Part shown: positions 10,533 through 21,049 of the stretch, piece by piece | Numbering within the stretch: the first letter of the stretch is position 1 | How the letters are laid out: each line of letters opens with the position of its first letter | Assembly: GCA_012934845.2 (NCBI GenBank) | Contig: WNNJ02001646.1 | Location: forward strand, 34,076 to 98,075 | Length of the DNA stretch: 64,000 bases | Source: Pomphorhynchus laevis | Lineage: Eukaryota; Acanthocephala; Palaeacanthocephala; Echinorhynchida; Pomphorhynchidae | Direction: 5' to 3' | Made by a program: the position numbers and the translations under genes | Notes under the pieces: model-generated | Databases searched by the model: none | What the model was told of the DNA's origin: nothing | The model's input: only the letters and a program-made list of their open reading frames with translations

Positions 10533-13500
10533 GTATGTTTTTTATTGATCTTTATTTACCATTTCTGAATTGACCATTTTTACCATTTCCTATATAGGAA
10601 ATGCTGAATGTTCTATAGGACATTTATAATTTTCTATACGTGAATTTTACATTCAAGCATAGGGAAAGATATTTTATTCGGCGATATTACATTGCTATGT
10701 TTTATGATTCTATTAATTTCCGACCCTCATCGTTTACAAGAATCGTAATTATTTAGATTTATATAATTTTCATTGCTCTTTACAATTAAAATGGATCTAT
10801 GAAATGTACATGATTTTTGCTAATAAAATAATGCCAGTCGCTTATGTTGTTATCTTTATAAAATATTTTGATATTTTAAACATAGAGAAAAGTCGTTTCC
10901 AATCCGAATTTATACAAAAAGGCGAGGAAACAGGAATATTTATTTGATTACAAAAATCCAATATTTCGACGGCACGTCATCTTCAAGGTTGTAAGAATTA
11001 AAATAACCAAGAAACTTTTAAACGTATAAAAGTTTAAAAGTTTCTTGGTTATTATAATTCTTACAACCCTGAAGATGACGTGCCGTAGTGCCGTCGAAAT
11101 ATTGGATTTTTGTAATCAAATAAATATTCCTGTTTCCTCGCATTGTAATATTTTAAAAATATTTTTAAAATTTAAAAAGTTAAAAATATATTAGAATCAA
11201 TCAAATCAGCAATTTAATTAGAAAATAAAAGCAGACAAATCAGATCACTTAATTAAAGATACATATTTTGTAGTAAATATAAAATATTAACATTTTTAAA
11301 TATAAAAATAGTATTTACATTTTTATATTGACCTCGTTCGTTGAAGTGTATTTCGTAAATCATTATTTCAAAAAAGGTATAGTATTTACATTTTTATAAA
11401 CGTAAAAATGTAAATAAACTTTAAAAATAAACTTTAAAATTAGTGTAAATACTTTTTCCGGAAGCACGCCGAAATATTTATGACTAGGGCGATGTAAAGA
11501 TCAAATCAGATAACTGAGTCTACTTATTGTTATATAATTATAAAATAAACAAAACATAATAATGCTAAATCAAAATTTGATAATTAAAAAATAAAATTAA
11601 TCATTGTTTTTAGATTTTCTATAATTTAAATCAAGTTTAAATAAAAAATTGAAATTTAAAATAAACGTCATATTTATGAATTGACTAATAAATAACCGAC
11701 GTTGTATCAGAATAAGAATTAGAGGTCATCAGTACGATAACTTCATCAAGTACGATAAAGATATTTTTTGCTAGTATATAAATATGCACTATCGCTTAGG
11801 TATTTTGCGAGCAATTTATATGTATAGCTTTATGTTAAATGATGAAAGATATTCTACTCTACTTTATGACTTCGTAGTTCAATTTTCTGGAGCAGATATT
11901 TTTCCACCCTAGAAAATTATCCCGGTTTTTGTAATATTATATGTTAATTTTTATTCTCTATCCCCCTTTTACATAATTTATTTAATTACACTCCCTCTCA
12001 TCTTCTTTACACCCTATTACCTTCTACCTTGCTCCATTAAATTTAATTTACTCTTTCTAACCCCATTTAAATAATTTTTTTTATTAATTTTTCCCTTTTT
12101 ACAATTTTTATCTAGAAACTCATTGTTATAAATAATTATTAAAAATATATGTATAATTTTTATAATTTCGGCATTCGTCATTCTTTCGCGTTGGGCTTAT
12201 ATGATTACTAAAAAATTCACGCGGAATGATATCATCATTTGAGAAAATACGTGTGTGATTATGGTAAAATGGACTAAGTATTTCTTCCTACTAATTGTAT
12301 CCAAGTACCTAGTATTTCCTGCTCATTATATCTAAGTGCTAGTTTCTTATAGAAATTTTAGATTTTATGGTTAATGTTTCTGTTTGCGGGATCTAATTTT
12401 CTATAATTTTTATTCGGCTTTTAGGGATTTCATCTTAATCACTTTATAAATAACTACTAATTATTACGAATTTGTAATACAGAACAAACACCTAACAAAC
12501 TCGTTTCGTTATTTTTTCTAGGCAACGATAATTTGTTCAAAAGTGTTCTGGGTTCTAGAATATTCCTGAATATAATAAATATGAAATATAAATCTGTATT
12601 TAAAGAAAGGTATTATAAAAAATGTCACAACACGCTGCCATCACTATCGTTGAGATTTAGCTAAGATAATATTTCAACTTAAACAATTCCCGATGATGAA
12701 CACAATTGTGTTCAAAAATTTGAATACACCATTTTTGATTTTGTTGAAAATAAAATTTTGATTGTCAAGCTGTTTTTCATGAAATGTTTGGGGCAATTAG
12801 CATCTGTGATTTTGTTCGTAATTAATTATAAATCCTTACTTGTTCAGGAGTGATTATCTCAATTCACACGGTCAGGAAAAAATCCAATTTCTCGATAACG
12901 TAAGTATTTGATTTTTGTTTGTAAATACTGTAATTGTTTTTTTTTCTAAACTGGTAGCCTGACGTATTACAAATATGTACAGATAGATACAACTGTTCAA
13001 TTTGTCGTGTAAATCTTCCTAATTTTTCTCACTATCTGTTTCATTCTCTCGGTCATATGCATAATCATCGACGCCGACGCGCTTCCGTCAGGGTACGTAG
13101 ATTTTACACTTTTTAGAAGTCAACATTTAGATCATTTTTAAATTATTTTAAAATTTATCAGCAAAAAGGAAAGATCTCAATAGTACATCTGCTATTATAT
13201 TGTCACATAATTTATTTTACTTGATTTTGCCACTTTTTTTGGTCAACTGTTCTCTTCAATTCATTAATGGAATTTGTTCTTGTCTCAAACAGACAACGTG
13301 TGTTTGTATTTTTTAAATTCTACTTGTATTTAACTTGTATTTAATCATATTGATTTGTAAAAACATCCAATCTGTTGCTAACAAGGCCACAAGTTATCCC
13401 GCATTTGTATTATAGATCGTGACTGCATTTATATTGCCTGTATATCATTGTCAGACGTAATATTGATCACTTTAATTTGACAATCATGAATGCTTAAACT

Positions 13501-16500
13501 AAAAATTTGCAGCTGCTTCATTCTTTCTTTATCGAGCTTATATTTCCATATAATGTCAATGTATGTCTATTGTTTTTAAGCTTTTATCCGTTAAAAGCCT
13601 TCATCTTAGTCGAAGTTTTTCGATAAAACCTTCGTGTTCAAATCGTGTTTATGCTACTATTTCTCGAAATGAATTTTCATTAAGAATTTTTCACTAAAAA
13701 AAATTTAAATTTAAATTTAATTTTAATTTTTTAAATTAAATCTGCTAAATTATTTGCCTTAAATACTCGCTAAAATCTCGTAAACTTGTAGGCTAATAAA
13801 ATCGAATTATCCAGCTGGGACAAACTTGTTCACATCCTTTGTGAAGCAGATATTAAGCTGAACGACGTTACATTTGAATACTGGGCCATGCCCGATAACA
13901 TGTTTAAAGTTCGCATGAATGTTTGCAAATACAAGTTTCAAACATGCGGAACGGACTTCAAATCAATGCGTCTAAAGGTAATAGACAAAGCTTTGGAATT
14001 CGCAGAAGCAAATTTATCAATAAACCATGGGTTTCGCATCGTTCGATTTCCGTACATTTCAGGTTTGTTAAATAGTTCCGTGTTTCAGCCATCGAGAATT
14101 TGTTAAAAAGCTCTCGATGTATTTTACCCATCTAGAGTTTTTAAAATGTAATTTTGAAAATATAATTTGGTTTATAAAAAAAATTAATGATTACAATTCG
14201 CAACAACAATTTGTAGTTTAGTTTTTTATTTTCCTAAATAATTAGGTAATTGTAATGAACTAAAAATTTAAGTGTACAATGTAAATTAACAATTAAATGG
14301 ATCAAACTCAAGAAATTGCTCTGTGGCCCTGATACCACCTCAATTTTGACGAATTCTTTTTATTTACATGATATGTAGATATTTTTCTATTTCAATCGCT
14401 TCAGTCATTTTTGGTGATATTTAAAAGTAATTTAAAATTAATTAAATTATTTTTAAATTATTAATTAATTTTCATTTTAGTATGAACCTTCTTATGCTGC
14501 AGACATATCTAGCACATACCCTGTACTTTTATAAATAATGTTTATATTTGAAAATATACCGCTTTTAGTTTATTTAACTTTACGGTATAATATGATAGTA
14601 TTTGATTTTGATGTGTTGAACGGTCACTGTCGTAATCGACAATATTGAAATGTTATAGCAGCTTTACGTGATATTAACCTTTGAATATTAATTGTCAAGC
14701 TATACTATTAAGGTGTTGAACGGGCACCTGTTGTAATCGACAATATTAAATCGACATATCTTTACAGTCTTCCTAAACCGATAAACGATGATTCAAGTGT
14801 ACCTATTGAAACTATTGTTAATGGTAAGTGTTCTACTGTCTTTAACGATGACTTTTAGAAGAGTAATTTTATAGGTTTCTATGCTTTACAATTAACAATT
14901 ATAGTTTATAAAGTTTTACAATTTAACAATTTAAGTTTTACACGCTTCTTAATTTAAAAGTTATAAAATAATACAAAAATAATAAACAATTTTAATGATT
15001 TTTAATTTTTTCAATTATTTAACAATTTAAATTATTTTTACTTACACTGTAATTGTTAAAATAACGGTGCACAGTTGTTAATATAATCAATAGTTTAATA
15101 TAATCACATTTAATATTTTAAAATCATAATTATGATGGTGGTGGGAACGGTTAATCTTCCCCGTGATTATTTCAGTATTTTATGTAACGTTTACATTTAA
15201 CAAAACTATAATTTATTAAGATATTAAAATAATATTTTGATAAATATTAATAATATTCTAATAATTGTGCTATTGTTCATCTTACTGACGATGGCTGCCG
15301 GATAACGCATGACCGTCTAGGAGTGACGAGAGTTTGCAGGCTGAAGAATTTGCTCGATTCAAACACCTACCAAAACACGCATTTTCAAATTTAATCCATT
15401 GTATTTACGCATTGTCCAAACCTCATTACAATTTGATAGTCAAACGCGAAACTACAATTGTTGATTTAACGAATAGTTTGCAATATTTATGTGTTTAATT
15501 AATAAATATGGTACGATTTTATACTACGTGGTGTTGCGTATCAATTGAGTATTGATTCATACTCAATCATGAAAATCACAGATTTTCATGATTGAGTATT
15601 TCTTTATATTAAAATGGGTAGGATTTCTAAATTGAATGCATATAAATTTGCGAAAATTTTACATTTCCTGACAAAATAAAAACTATTATTACGATCAGTG
15701 AAACTTAAGTTACTAATTTATCACGAAATAGTAATCATTTTGGTGTCAGGATTGATTAATGAGTGATCATTAAGGTTAATCAATTTAGTGTTTGAAATGA
15801 TTTGCCGGTAATTTATTTTTGTTTGAATAAACTCTAAATGCCACAACCGAATAAAAATACTAATGTATTAAACAAACAACTTGACTTTTCGTTTTGAAAA
15901 TAACAAGAAGGCTTGAAGTATTATCATAATCGTAATGATTATTTTCTTAAATATATATTTAATAATTTTAAATTTTAATTATCAAATTAAATTATTTTAA
16001 TCTACATGTGCTCTTAGAGTTGTATTGATTACACGGTTTGCAGTGTTGCTGCAGAAGAAAAACGTCGTTATGGAAAATATCTAATGGAAGTTTTTCGTAA
16101 GGCTCATTTAACATCGAAGATGGCATTTTGTGATATTTGTGATAGCCGCTTGCCTGAAGGACTATGTGCCGCGGTGAGTTTGCATTTTTGCCAAATGCTT
16201 AGTTAATGGCCGATTAATCGTTTTGTTCGAAGCATTTGATGATGTGTTATTTTTTTTGATTATTTGTAAGAACTGCTGTGTTATAAGGAATGTTGTATAC
16301 AACATGTACCCAAACTCGAAAAAATTACTACTGTCGTTTTTTAACAAAGAATTATGCAAAAATATAAAATAGATATTAAATTTATATTAAAAATTAATTA
16401 TATTATTATATTAATAATATTAAATTAATTAAATTTTGATTAAAATTTAGTTTTTTCTAAATTTAATCAAGTTTAGAATAACTTCTGAATTATTTAACGT

Positions 16501-19500
16501 TAATCTTTCGAGTTAGGCATGTTAGGAGGCAAAAATTTAGTTTTAATATCATTTGGCTAGAATTGTTTTATTGAGACTTGTAATATGTACAAAGTCTAAA
16601 TTGAGCTGGTTGAACGCATTTTAATATGATACGTAAAGGATTATTCAAATTTTTGATGTGATTCTAAAAGCATTGAATGCGTTAAAACGTTGTTGCCATT
16701 AAAGATGGCAACAACGTTTATATCTTTTTTTTCTAAAGATATTTGGTTTTATATTTTCTAGAATAATAGAAAACTACATTATGATACAATATAATATTAT
16801 AATAATATAATATATTGTTAATATATATTATACTCATTTAAGTCAAACGCGAAAGCAAACAGGCAAGACGGTAACACTTTCCGTTTCGTCATCACAATGA
16901 CTCATCAGTTATTAGTATTTGCACTGAATGGTCTCACTCTTGAGGAAGTTTAGTATATTTGAAAATAGTTGGTTATAATTTAATTTGTTGCAAAATGTTA
17001 AATTTAAATTGACGTGTCGAGTATTTGTAAACGTAATAGTAAACTAATATTTATGAAATATTAGATTTGTAACATCCATCATCAAATGATATTCTAAATC
17101 ATTTTACTGGCTATAAAAATGAAGCTATAAAAATTCTTAACTGAAATATTGAAAATCTTAGGATTTAGATATTTATATTTTTTAAATGATTTATCGCACA
17201 AAATACGTGGACTGATTGAACTGGTTTGCTAAAGTTATCTAAATGAATTATAATTCAATTGCAAGAAGTGAATATGCAAATAATATTTATATCTGCAAAT
17301 ATTTTATTTAAATATTATGCTCTATAAATTGTAATGATTAAAACTAAATGATTGTTTATTATATAATTTATTATCTGATTTTTTCATTATATTTTTTCAT
17401 TGAAACAAAATGACTTTTATTAAAATTATGATATAATATTAAATTATATTATATTATCTATATGCTAAATCGGAGTTTTTGTGTCATTGACATGAAAATG
17501 TGTCATTTTAAAATGAATAAAATTAATTATAACTATCTTAATTATTAATTAAAAACCTTAGATAATCTTATAACACTATTTTTATAATAATGATGGATTT
17601 CAAAAGTATATGCAAATATGTTGGGGTTGATAATGCGCACAAAAACTATTACATTTGATTGTTTTATTAATTAGCTCCTGTGATTTCTAACCAAAATAAA
17701 TGTATTCGCTTGACAATAGAATTGAAAATGATCGCTAATTGAATGTCCTTACGTTTGATAATTAACGCTCATTTGATTTTCATCATTTATCTTTTGTATT
17801 TTTCCTTATTATCGTGAATTTTCCTATTCAGCATTTGAGTAGTCGCCGACATTTTCTCAGCACACTGGATTTATTACCAATGCGGAACTGTATTGAAATC
17901 GTAAGTAATAATTCTATTTTATGTGCGTGTAGAAACTTAGAAAAATTGTTACGTTTATAATTTAAAATATAAAAATTGTTACGTTTATAATATATTTTAT
18001 AATATAAATAACTATTATAAATAGTTATTTATAATAGTTATTTACTATTAATAATAGTTATATATATTATTTAATATACTATTATATTAAATAGTGTATA
18101 TTTAATATACAACCTGCTTTCATAATTAAAAGCAGCAAAAATTAGTAAAAATATTACTAATATTGGTAAAATATTTCCACATTAGTTCACTGAACAACAC
18201 TTGACATATTTAGAAAATATTTGTATTTTATACAAATTATTAATCATTTAAACCTTTAGTACAATAAACCTTTACCGATAAAACTTTTGCTCATCTTGAT
18301 TTTAAAAGACATATTTCACTTAACTAATTTTTATGGTATTATTTAATTGTTCAGGACGTTTTGAAAATGAATAATTCAACATGACACTTGAAAAGGGCTA
18401 TATTGTAGAAAAATTGTGATTTTTATTGTGATTTATTATTCCTCTCGATGTTTAACCGGCCTGAACACTTTAAGAGCACATCGAACGTATCAGTGGGCTG
18501 TATTATTTAATTGTATTTGATTTTATTGATATACATATTTGATGTACATATTTTATTTATCACATAAATTTATCATTTTATTTATATAAAATGATAAAAT
18601 TATAAAGAATTTTGGATGATACAGATCAATTTTTGATCATTATTGATAAGTTACATCGCATTTTCTTAAAATGCGATGTAACTTTAAATGCGATGCATTT
18701 CTTTAAATTCTTTGGAATTTTGACGATGGTCTTCTTTTATTTATTCTAACCAAATCTTTCGTCGTTGACAAATCTGTATTGCTTACGAAGTCGTCAATTA
18801 AATGCATCTTAAACTGTAAAAATTTTTAACGTAATCGTTTAAAAACAGCTGTTTCATCACTATATATATTTATGTAAAGTGATTATCGGACTTTTTTGAA
18901 TTCGAATCATTAAATAGCTTAAGACCGAGTATAGATGCCGGCAGATTTATGCTTAAACTTGTTTCCCAAATATTTGAAATTTGCGTATTATAAATCAGAA
19001 GAAAATTGTAAACAAAAGAAAATCAATAATTTTATTTAAACGTTTTTATTAAAACGTTTTTTTTTTGCATGTTTGAAGTTTTTATGCAAACTATATAAAA
19101 TGTTTACTTTTGTAGCAAGGAACCAAATACCTTGATTTTTTACCGGCTATTTTCCGTTTTAATTCTTGTTTGTCTTTATTAAAATCCAATAGCAGTGCCC
19201 CGTATTGAGTTCAAAAACCATTTTTGTATTTTGTAGAGTTTGATATGTGGAATTCCAATTGAAGAAATCGATAACTATCAGGAAATCTCCACTGCTTTTA
19301 AGGAGCTTGAAAAGTCATATCGTGCGCCGTTTGAGCTGTGCGATCTGCAGAAACGATATTGCCAGTATTTCTGTGCATTCTGTCTGTTTTCTATTAGGCA
19401 CTCGACCGAATTAGAAAAGGTCTGCCTATTAATCTTTCTAATTATATGAGTGCAAAGTTGTTTTTAGCATATTCATTCAGCTAATCATATTAAGAATATG

Positions 19501-20652
19501 GAAGCAAAAGATGCCCTACCAAAAGAAAACTTTAAAAATCTCGCCCTCATGAAGGTAATTTTTATTTATTCCTTGATATCTTCAAAATTTCGTTTAATTC
19601 ACAATAGATTTAATGAATATATTTAAAGATTGAGTCCTTTTTAAAAATCTATATTCTCATTTTACCCTCTATCGTTCATCGTATAGGAGTACATTCGAAG
19701 TTTACTTATCCCAGATGAGCATAAAAAGGACATAAGCTCAGTTGAAGATCTACCTGAATCGGTAAAAAACAGTCTACCACTAAATTCCTATACAGATGAA
19801 CTGATTGATAAATCAATTGAATCTGCTTTAAATGATCCTGAAACTTTGATTGAGCGCTCAATTGCGCGCTTTGTAGCTAATCAGTTGAACGATAAACTGG
19901 GAGGTAGACGCCGCAAGCGCAATCATCCCGGAGGTCGCAACCGTGGTAATACTGGTGCGGCTAAGCGACTACGTCAAAGCCGTGCAAACTTCTATCGTGA
20001 TTCAAACGTTCGAGCTGCTCTGCGCACTGCTTTTAGCGGTGCCGGCAGCAGTGCTGATCATTCTGCATTGAGCACTGCAGCTGATAATTCTCGTAGCGCC
20101 AGAATGGCAGCATCAATGAGCGAAAGCAAGTTTTCTAGAGGAGACTCGAGAAGGGTGTCTGCTTCCACTGAAGAACTTCGCCGTAGGCGTAGTTTGGCTT
20201 TAATGTACGCTGAAGAATCGATGCTTCGTTCTGGCATACGACGATCCTTCTCACCGATGCATCCTACATATGCAGCATCAGATCGTTTTGCTTACAATAG
20301 CAGGCCAACAAATATAGTAAGCGATCGCCTTCGCGATAACACCGGCGTCGGTTACTACGACACCAATCAAAGAAACGTTGCATTCGGAGGGCAATGGCTT
20401 TCTGGATCAGGAACAAATTTATATGACAATCGTCAATGGTCTAGGCCAATGATGAACCGAAGTGAATACTCCGATAGTTTTCACAATCGCCCAAATGTTG
20501 TTGATCCAACAACGGGAGGATCTGTATATTCATCGTCACTAGCGCCTCTGTCTTCTCAGCAATTACCAGCTGCATATATGCATCATTCGACCTACGGTGG
20601 TAGTGAATATAACAACGTAGCGGTAAATCGTAATAACTACTATAGACACTGA
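10168..20652 (+). CDS. Host gene A: multi-exon dsRBD-like and U1-type zinc-finger protein (~740 aa)
   Basis: Exons by splice signal and phase: 10168-10221, 10303-10532, 12848-12899, 12958-13092, 13792-14062, 14768-14823, 16055-16173, 17832-17900, 19237-19419, 19468-19554, 19687-20652. All junctions keep frame except 14062 to 14768, where a small exon is missing from my model. Donors are mostly GTAAGT, GTATGT or GTGAGT. The product has three C-x2-C-x11/12-H-x5-H fingers and a segment that fits a double-stranded-RNA-binding fold, then a basic, Arg/Gly/Ser/Asn-rich tail. The combination suggests a nuclear RNA-binding protein in the general style of ZFR/ZNF346-type proteins, but I do not recognise an orthologue. 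The function is inference. Confidence 0.65.
10922..11141. repeat. 220-bp foldback repeat in a gene A intron
   Basis: Two arms of about 100 bp are near-perfect inverted copies around a ~13-bp centre. GCGAGGAAACAGGAATATTT opens the left arm and its reverse complement closes the right arm. The right arm has an extra ~8-bp duplication (GTAGTGCC). The arms carry TTCTTGGTTATTATAATTCT, which is also found in the leaders of LINE-1 and LINE-3. It has no coding capacity. It is transcribed as part of the intron, so it would form a long RNA hairpin. Confidence 0.85.
11495..11745 (+). repeat. Dispersed ~240-bp AT-rich repeat, copy 1
   Basis: The stretch from ATCAAATCAGATAACTGAGT to AGAGGTCATCAG matches 31796-32035 and 59398-59612 in the same order and orientation. 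Shared landmarks are CATAATAATGCTAAAT, TTATGAATTGACTAA and an ACGTTGTA-like end. No ORF and no clear terminal repeats are visible. It is probably a non-autonomous element. Confidence 0.65.
12848..13092 (+). CDS. Gene A exons 3-4 (first zinc finger)
   Basis: Exon 3 (12848-12899) follows a TTGTTCAG acceptor, completes the TGG codon and ends at GTAAGT. Exon 4 (12958-13092) contains 'YNCSICRVNLPNFSHY..FHSLGHMHNH', a C-x2-C-x12-H-x5-H finger of the long-spacer U1/matrin kind, then an RRRR run. It ends at GTACGT in phase 0. The 58-bp intron between the two is short for this gene. Confidence 0.6.
13792..14062 (+). CDS. Gene A exon 5 (dsRBD-like domain)
   Basis: The exon opens in phase 0 after ACTTGTAG and ends at CAG|GTTTGT. 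Its 90 codons lay out as helix ('WDKLVHILCEADI'), strand ('VTFEYWAMPD'), strands ('MFKVRMNVCKYKFQTCG') and helix ('MRLKVIDKALEFAEA'), the order and spacing of a dsRBD. The usual basic KKxAK signature at the second helix is weak here, so RNA binding may be altered. The domain call is by pattern only. Confidence 0.55.
14768..14823 (+). CDS. Gene A small exon 'LPKPINDDSSVPIETIVN'
   Basis: A 56-base exon between a CTTTACAG acceptor and a GTAAGT donor. Its 3' phase joins perfectly to the exon at 16055. Its 5' phase does not fit the exon ending at 14062, so one more small exon probably lies between 14063 and 14760. A candidate at 14481-14522 is open only in a frame that fits neither neighbour. Confidence 0.45.
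15559..15599. repeat. Perfect 19-bp hairpin in a gene A intron
   Basis: ATACTCAATCATGAAAATC is followed after three bases by its exact reverse complement. Similar perfect hairpins occur at 16685-16719 (15-bp arms, 5-base loop) and 18650-18682 (15-bp arms, 3-base loop), all in introns of the same gene. The origin is unknown; template-switch copying is likely. Confidence 0.8.
16055..17900 (+). CDS. Gene A exons 7-8 (second zinc finger, split by an intron)
   Basis: Exon 16055-16173 ends with 'FCDICDSRLPEGLCAA' at a GTGAGT donor. Exon 17832-17900 begins 'HLSSRRHF' after TATTCAG. Joined, they form C-x2-C-x11-H-x5-H, so the intron interrupts the finger between its Cys and His pairs. Finding both halves with matching phase supports the splice model. 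The intron contains the antisense hammerhead ribozyme at 16855-16922. Confidence 0.6.
16855..16922 (-). ncRNA. Hammerhead ribozyme (antisense to gene A)
   Basis: On the minus strand the sequence contains the invariant CTGATGA (16908-16902), stem II GTCAT/ATGAC with a TGTG loop (16901-16888), GAA (16887-16885) and stem III ACGG/CCGT (16884-16881 with 16871-16868). The cleavage nucleotide is C at 16867. Stem I pairs AA with TT near the core and GCAAA with TTTGC further out, with an internal loop, as in type I hammerheads. Every core base needed for self-cleavage is present. Such ribozymes are known in Penelope-like elements and in intronic copies. Activity is predicted, not shown. Confidence 0.8.
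19237..19554 (+). CDS. Gene A exons 9-10 (third zinc finger, split by an intron)
   Basis: Exon 19237-19419 ends '..FCAFCLFSIRHSTELEK' at a weak GTCTGC donor. Exon 19468-19554 starts 'HIHSANHIK' after TTTTTAG. Together they give C-x2-C-x12-H-x5-H, again with the intron between the Cys and His pairs. The 48-bp intron is very short. Because the donor is poor, a read-through form ending in a stop at 19447 is possible. Confidence 0.55.
19687..20652 (+). CDS. Gene A last exon (basic, low-complexity C-terminus)
   Basis: A 321-codon exon after ATCGTATAG. It begins 'EYIRSLLIPDEHKKDISS', carries an acidic helical part, then 'GGRRRKRNHPGGRNRG' and a long Ser/Arg/Asn/Tyr-rich tail ending 'NRNNYYRH' at a TGA (20650-20652). 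The RGG-like basic patch and Tyr/Asn-rich disorder are typical of RNA-associated proteins (inference). Base composition here is clearly higher in G+C than the flanks, as expected of real coding sequence. Confidence 0.7.
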   Translation, partial: EYIRSLLIPDEHKKDISSVEDLPESVKNSLPLNSYTDELIDKSIESALNDPETLIERSIARFVANQLNDKLGGRRRKRNHPGGRNRGNTGAAKRLRQSRANFYRDSNVRAALRTAFSGAGSSADHSALSTAADNSRSARMAASMSESKFSRGDSRRVSASTEELRRRRSLALMYAEESMLRSGIRRSFSPMHPTYAASDRFAYNSRPTNIVSDRLRDNTGVGYYDTNQRNVAFGGQWLSGSGTNLYDNRQWSRPMMNRSEYSDSFHNRPNVVDPTTGGSVYSSSLAPLSSQQLPAAYMHHSTYGGSEYNNVAVNRNNYYRH

Positions 20653-21049
20653 AAATTCATGGTGTTGTTTATCGGTATTTGTTTTTTGAAATCAAAACAT
20701 AAACCAATTACCTATTACCAAATTACATTAGCCTTTTCATTTTGTATTCTGTGACTATTCACTCTGCTTTTTTGTGTGTAATTTGTCAAAAGAAAATTAA
20801 GTCGACGAACTCCAGCCATAGTCAAAATTGAAATTATCTTGTTATTTGGATGTTTTTACTAATTTCTATTAAGCACAACAACGGATTCCAGTCGCTTTAT
20901 CTGTTAATAGCTCAGAATAAAATAATTACTTTTTTAAAATATAATAAAATATAAATTAATAAATAATGCATTACTAAATAATAGCTCAAAATAATAAATA
21001 AAATTAATAATAATTTTATTATTAAAATAATGGATCTACTAAATAATGG

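Noticed and set aside
10960-11100. CTGAAGA...GTCGAAAT in the foldback arms as a hammerhead core
   Set aside because: CTGAAGA and GAAA are there, but the bases next to the core do not pair (an unpaired T before stem II), and no proper stem I closes around a cleavage site.
14481-14522. Exon 'YEPSYAADISSTYP' of gene A
   Set aside because: Splice signals are fair, but its open frame fits neither the exon before nor the one after. Left out of the model.
15290-15330. CTGACGATGG...CCGGATAACG as a hammerhead
   Set aside because: The second core box reads GATAA instead of GAAA, and stem II is interrupted.
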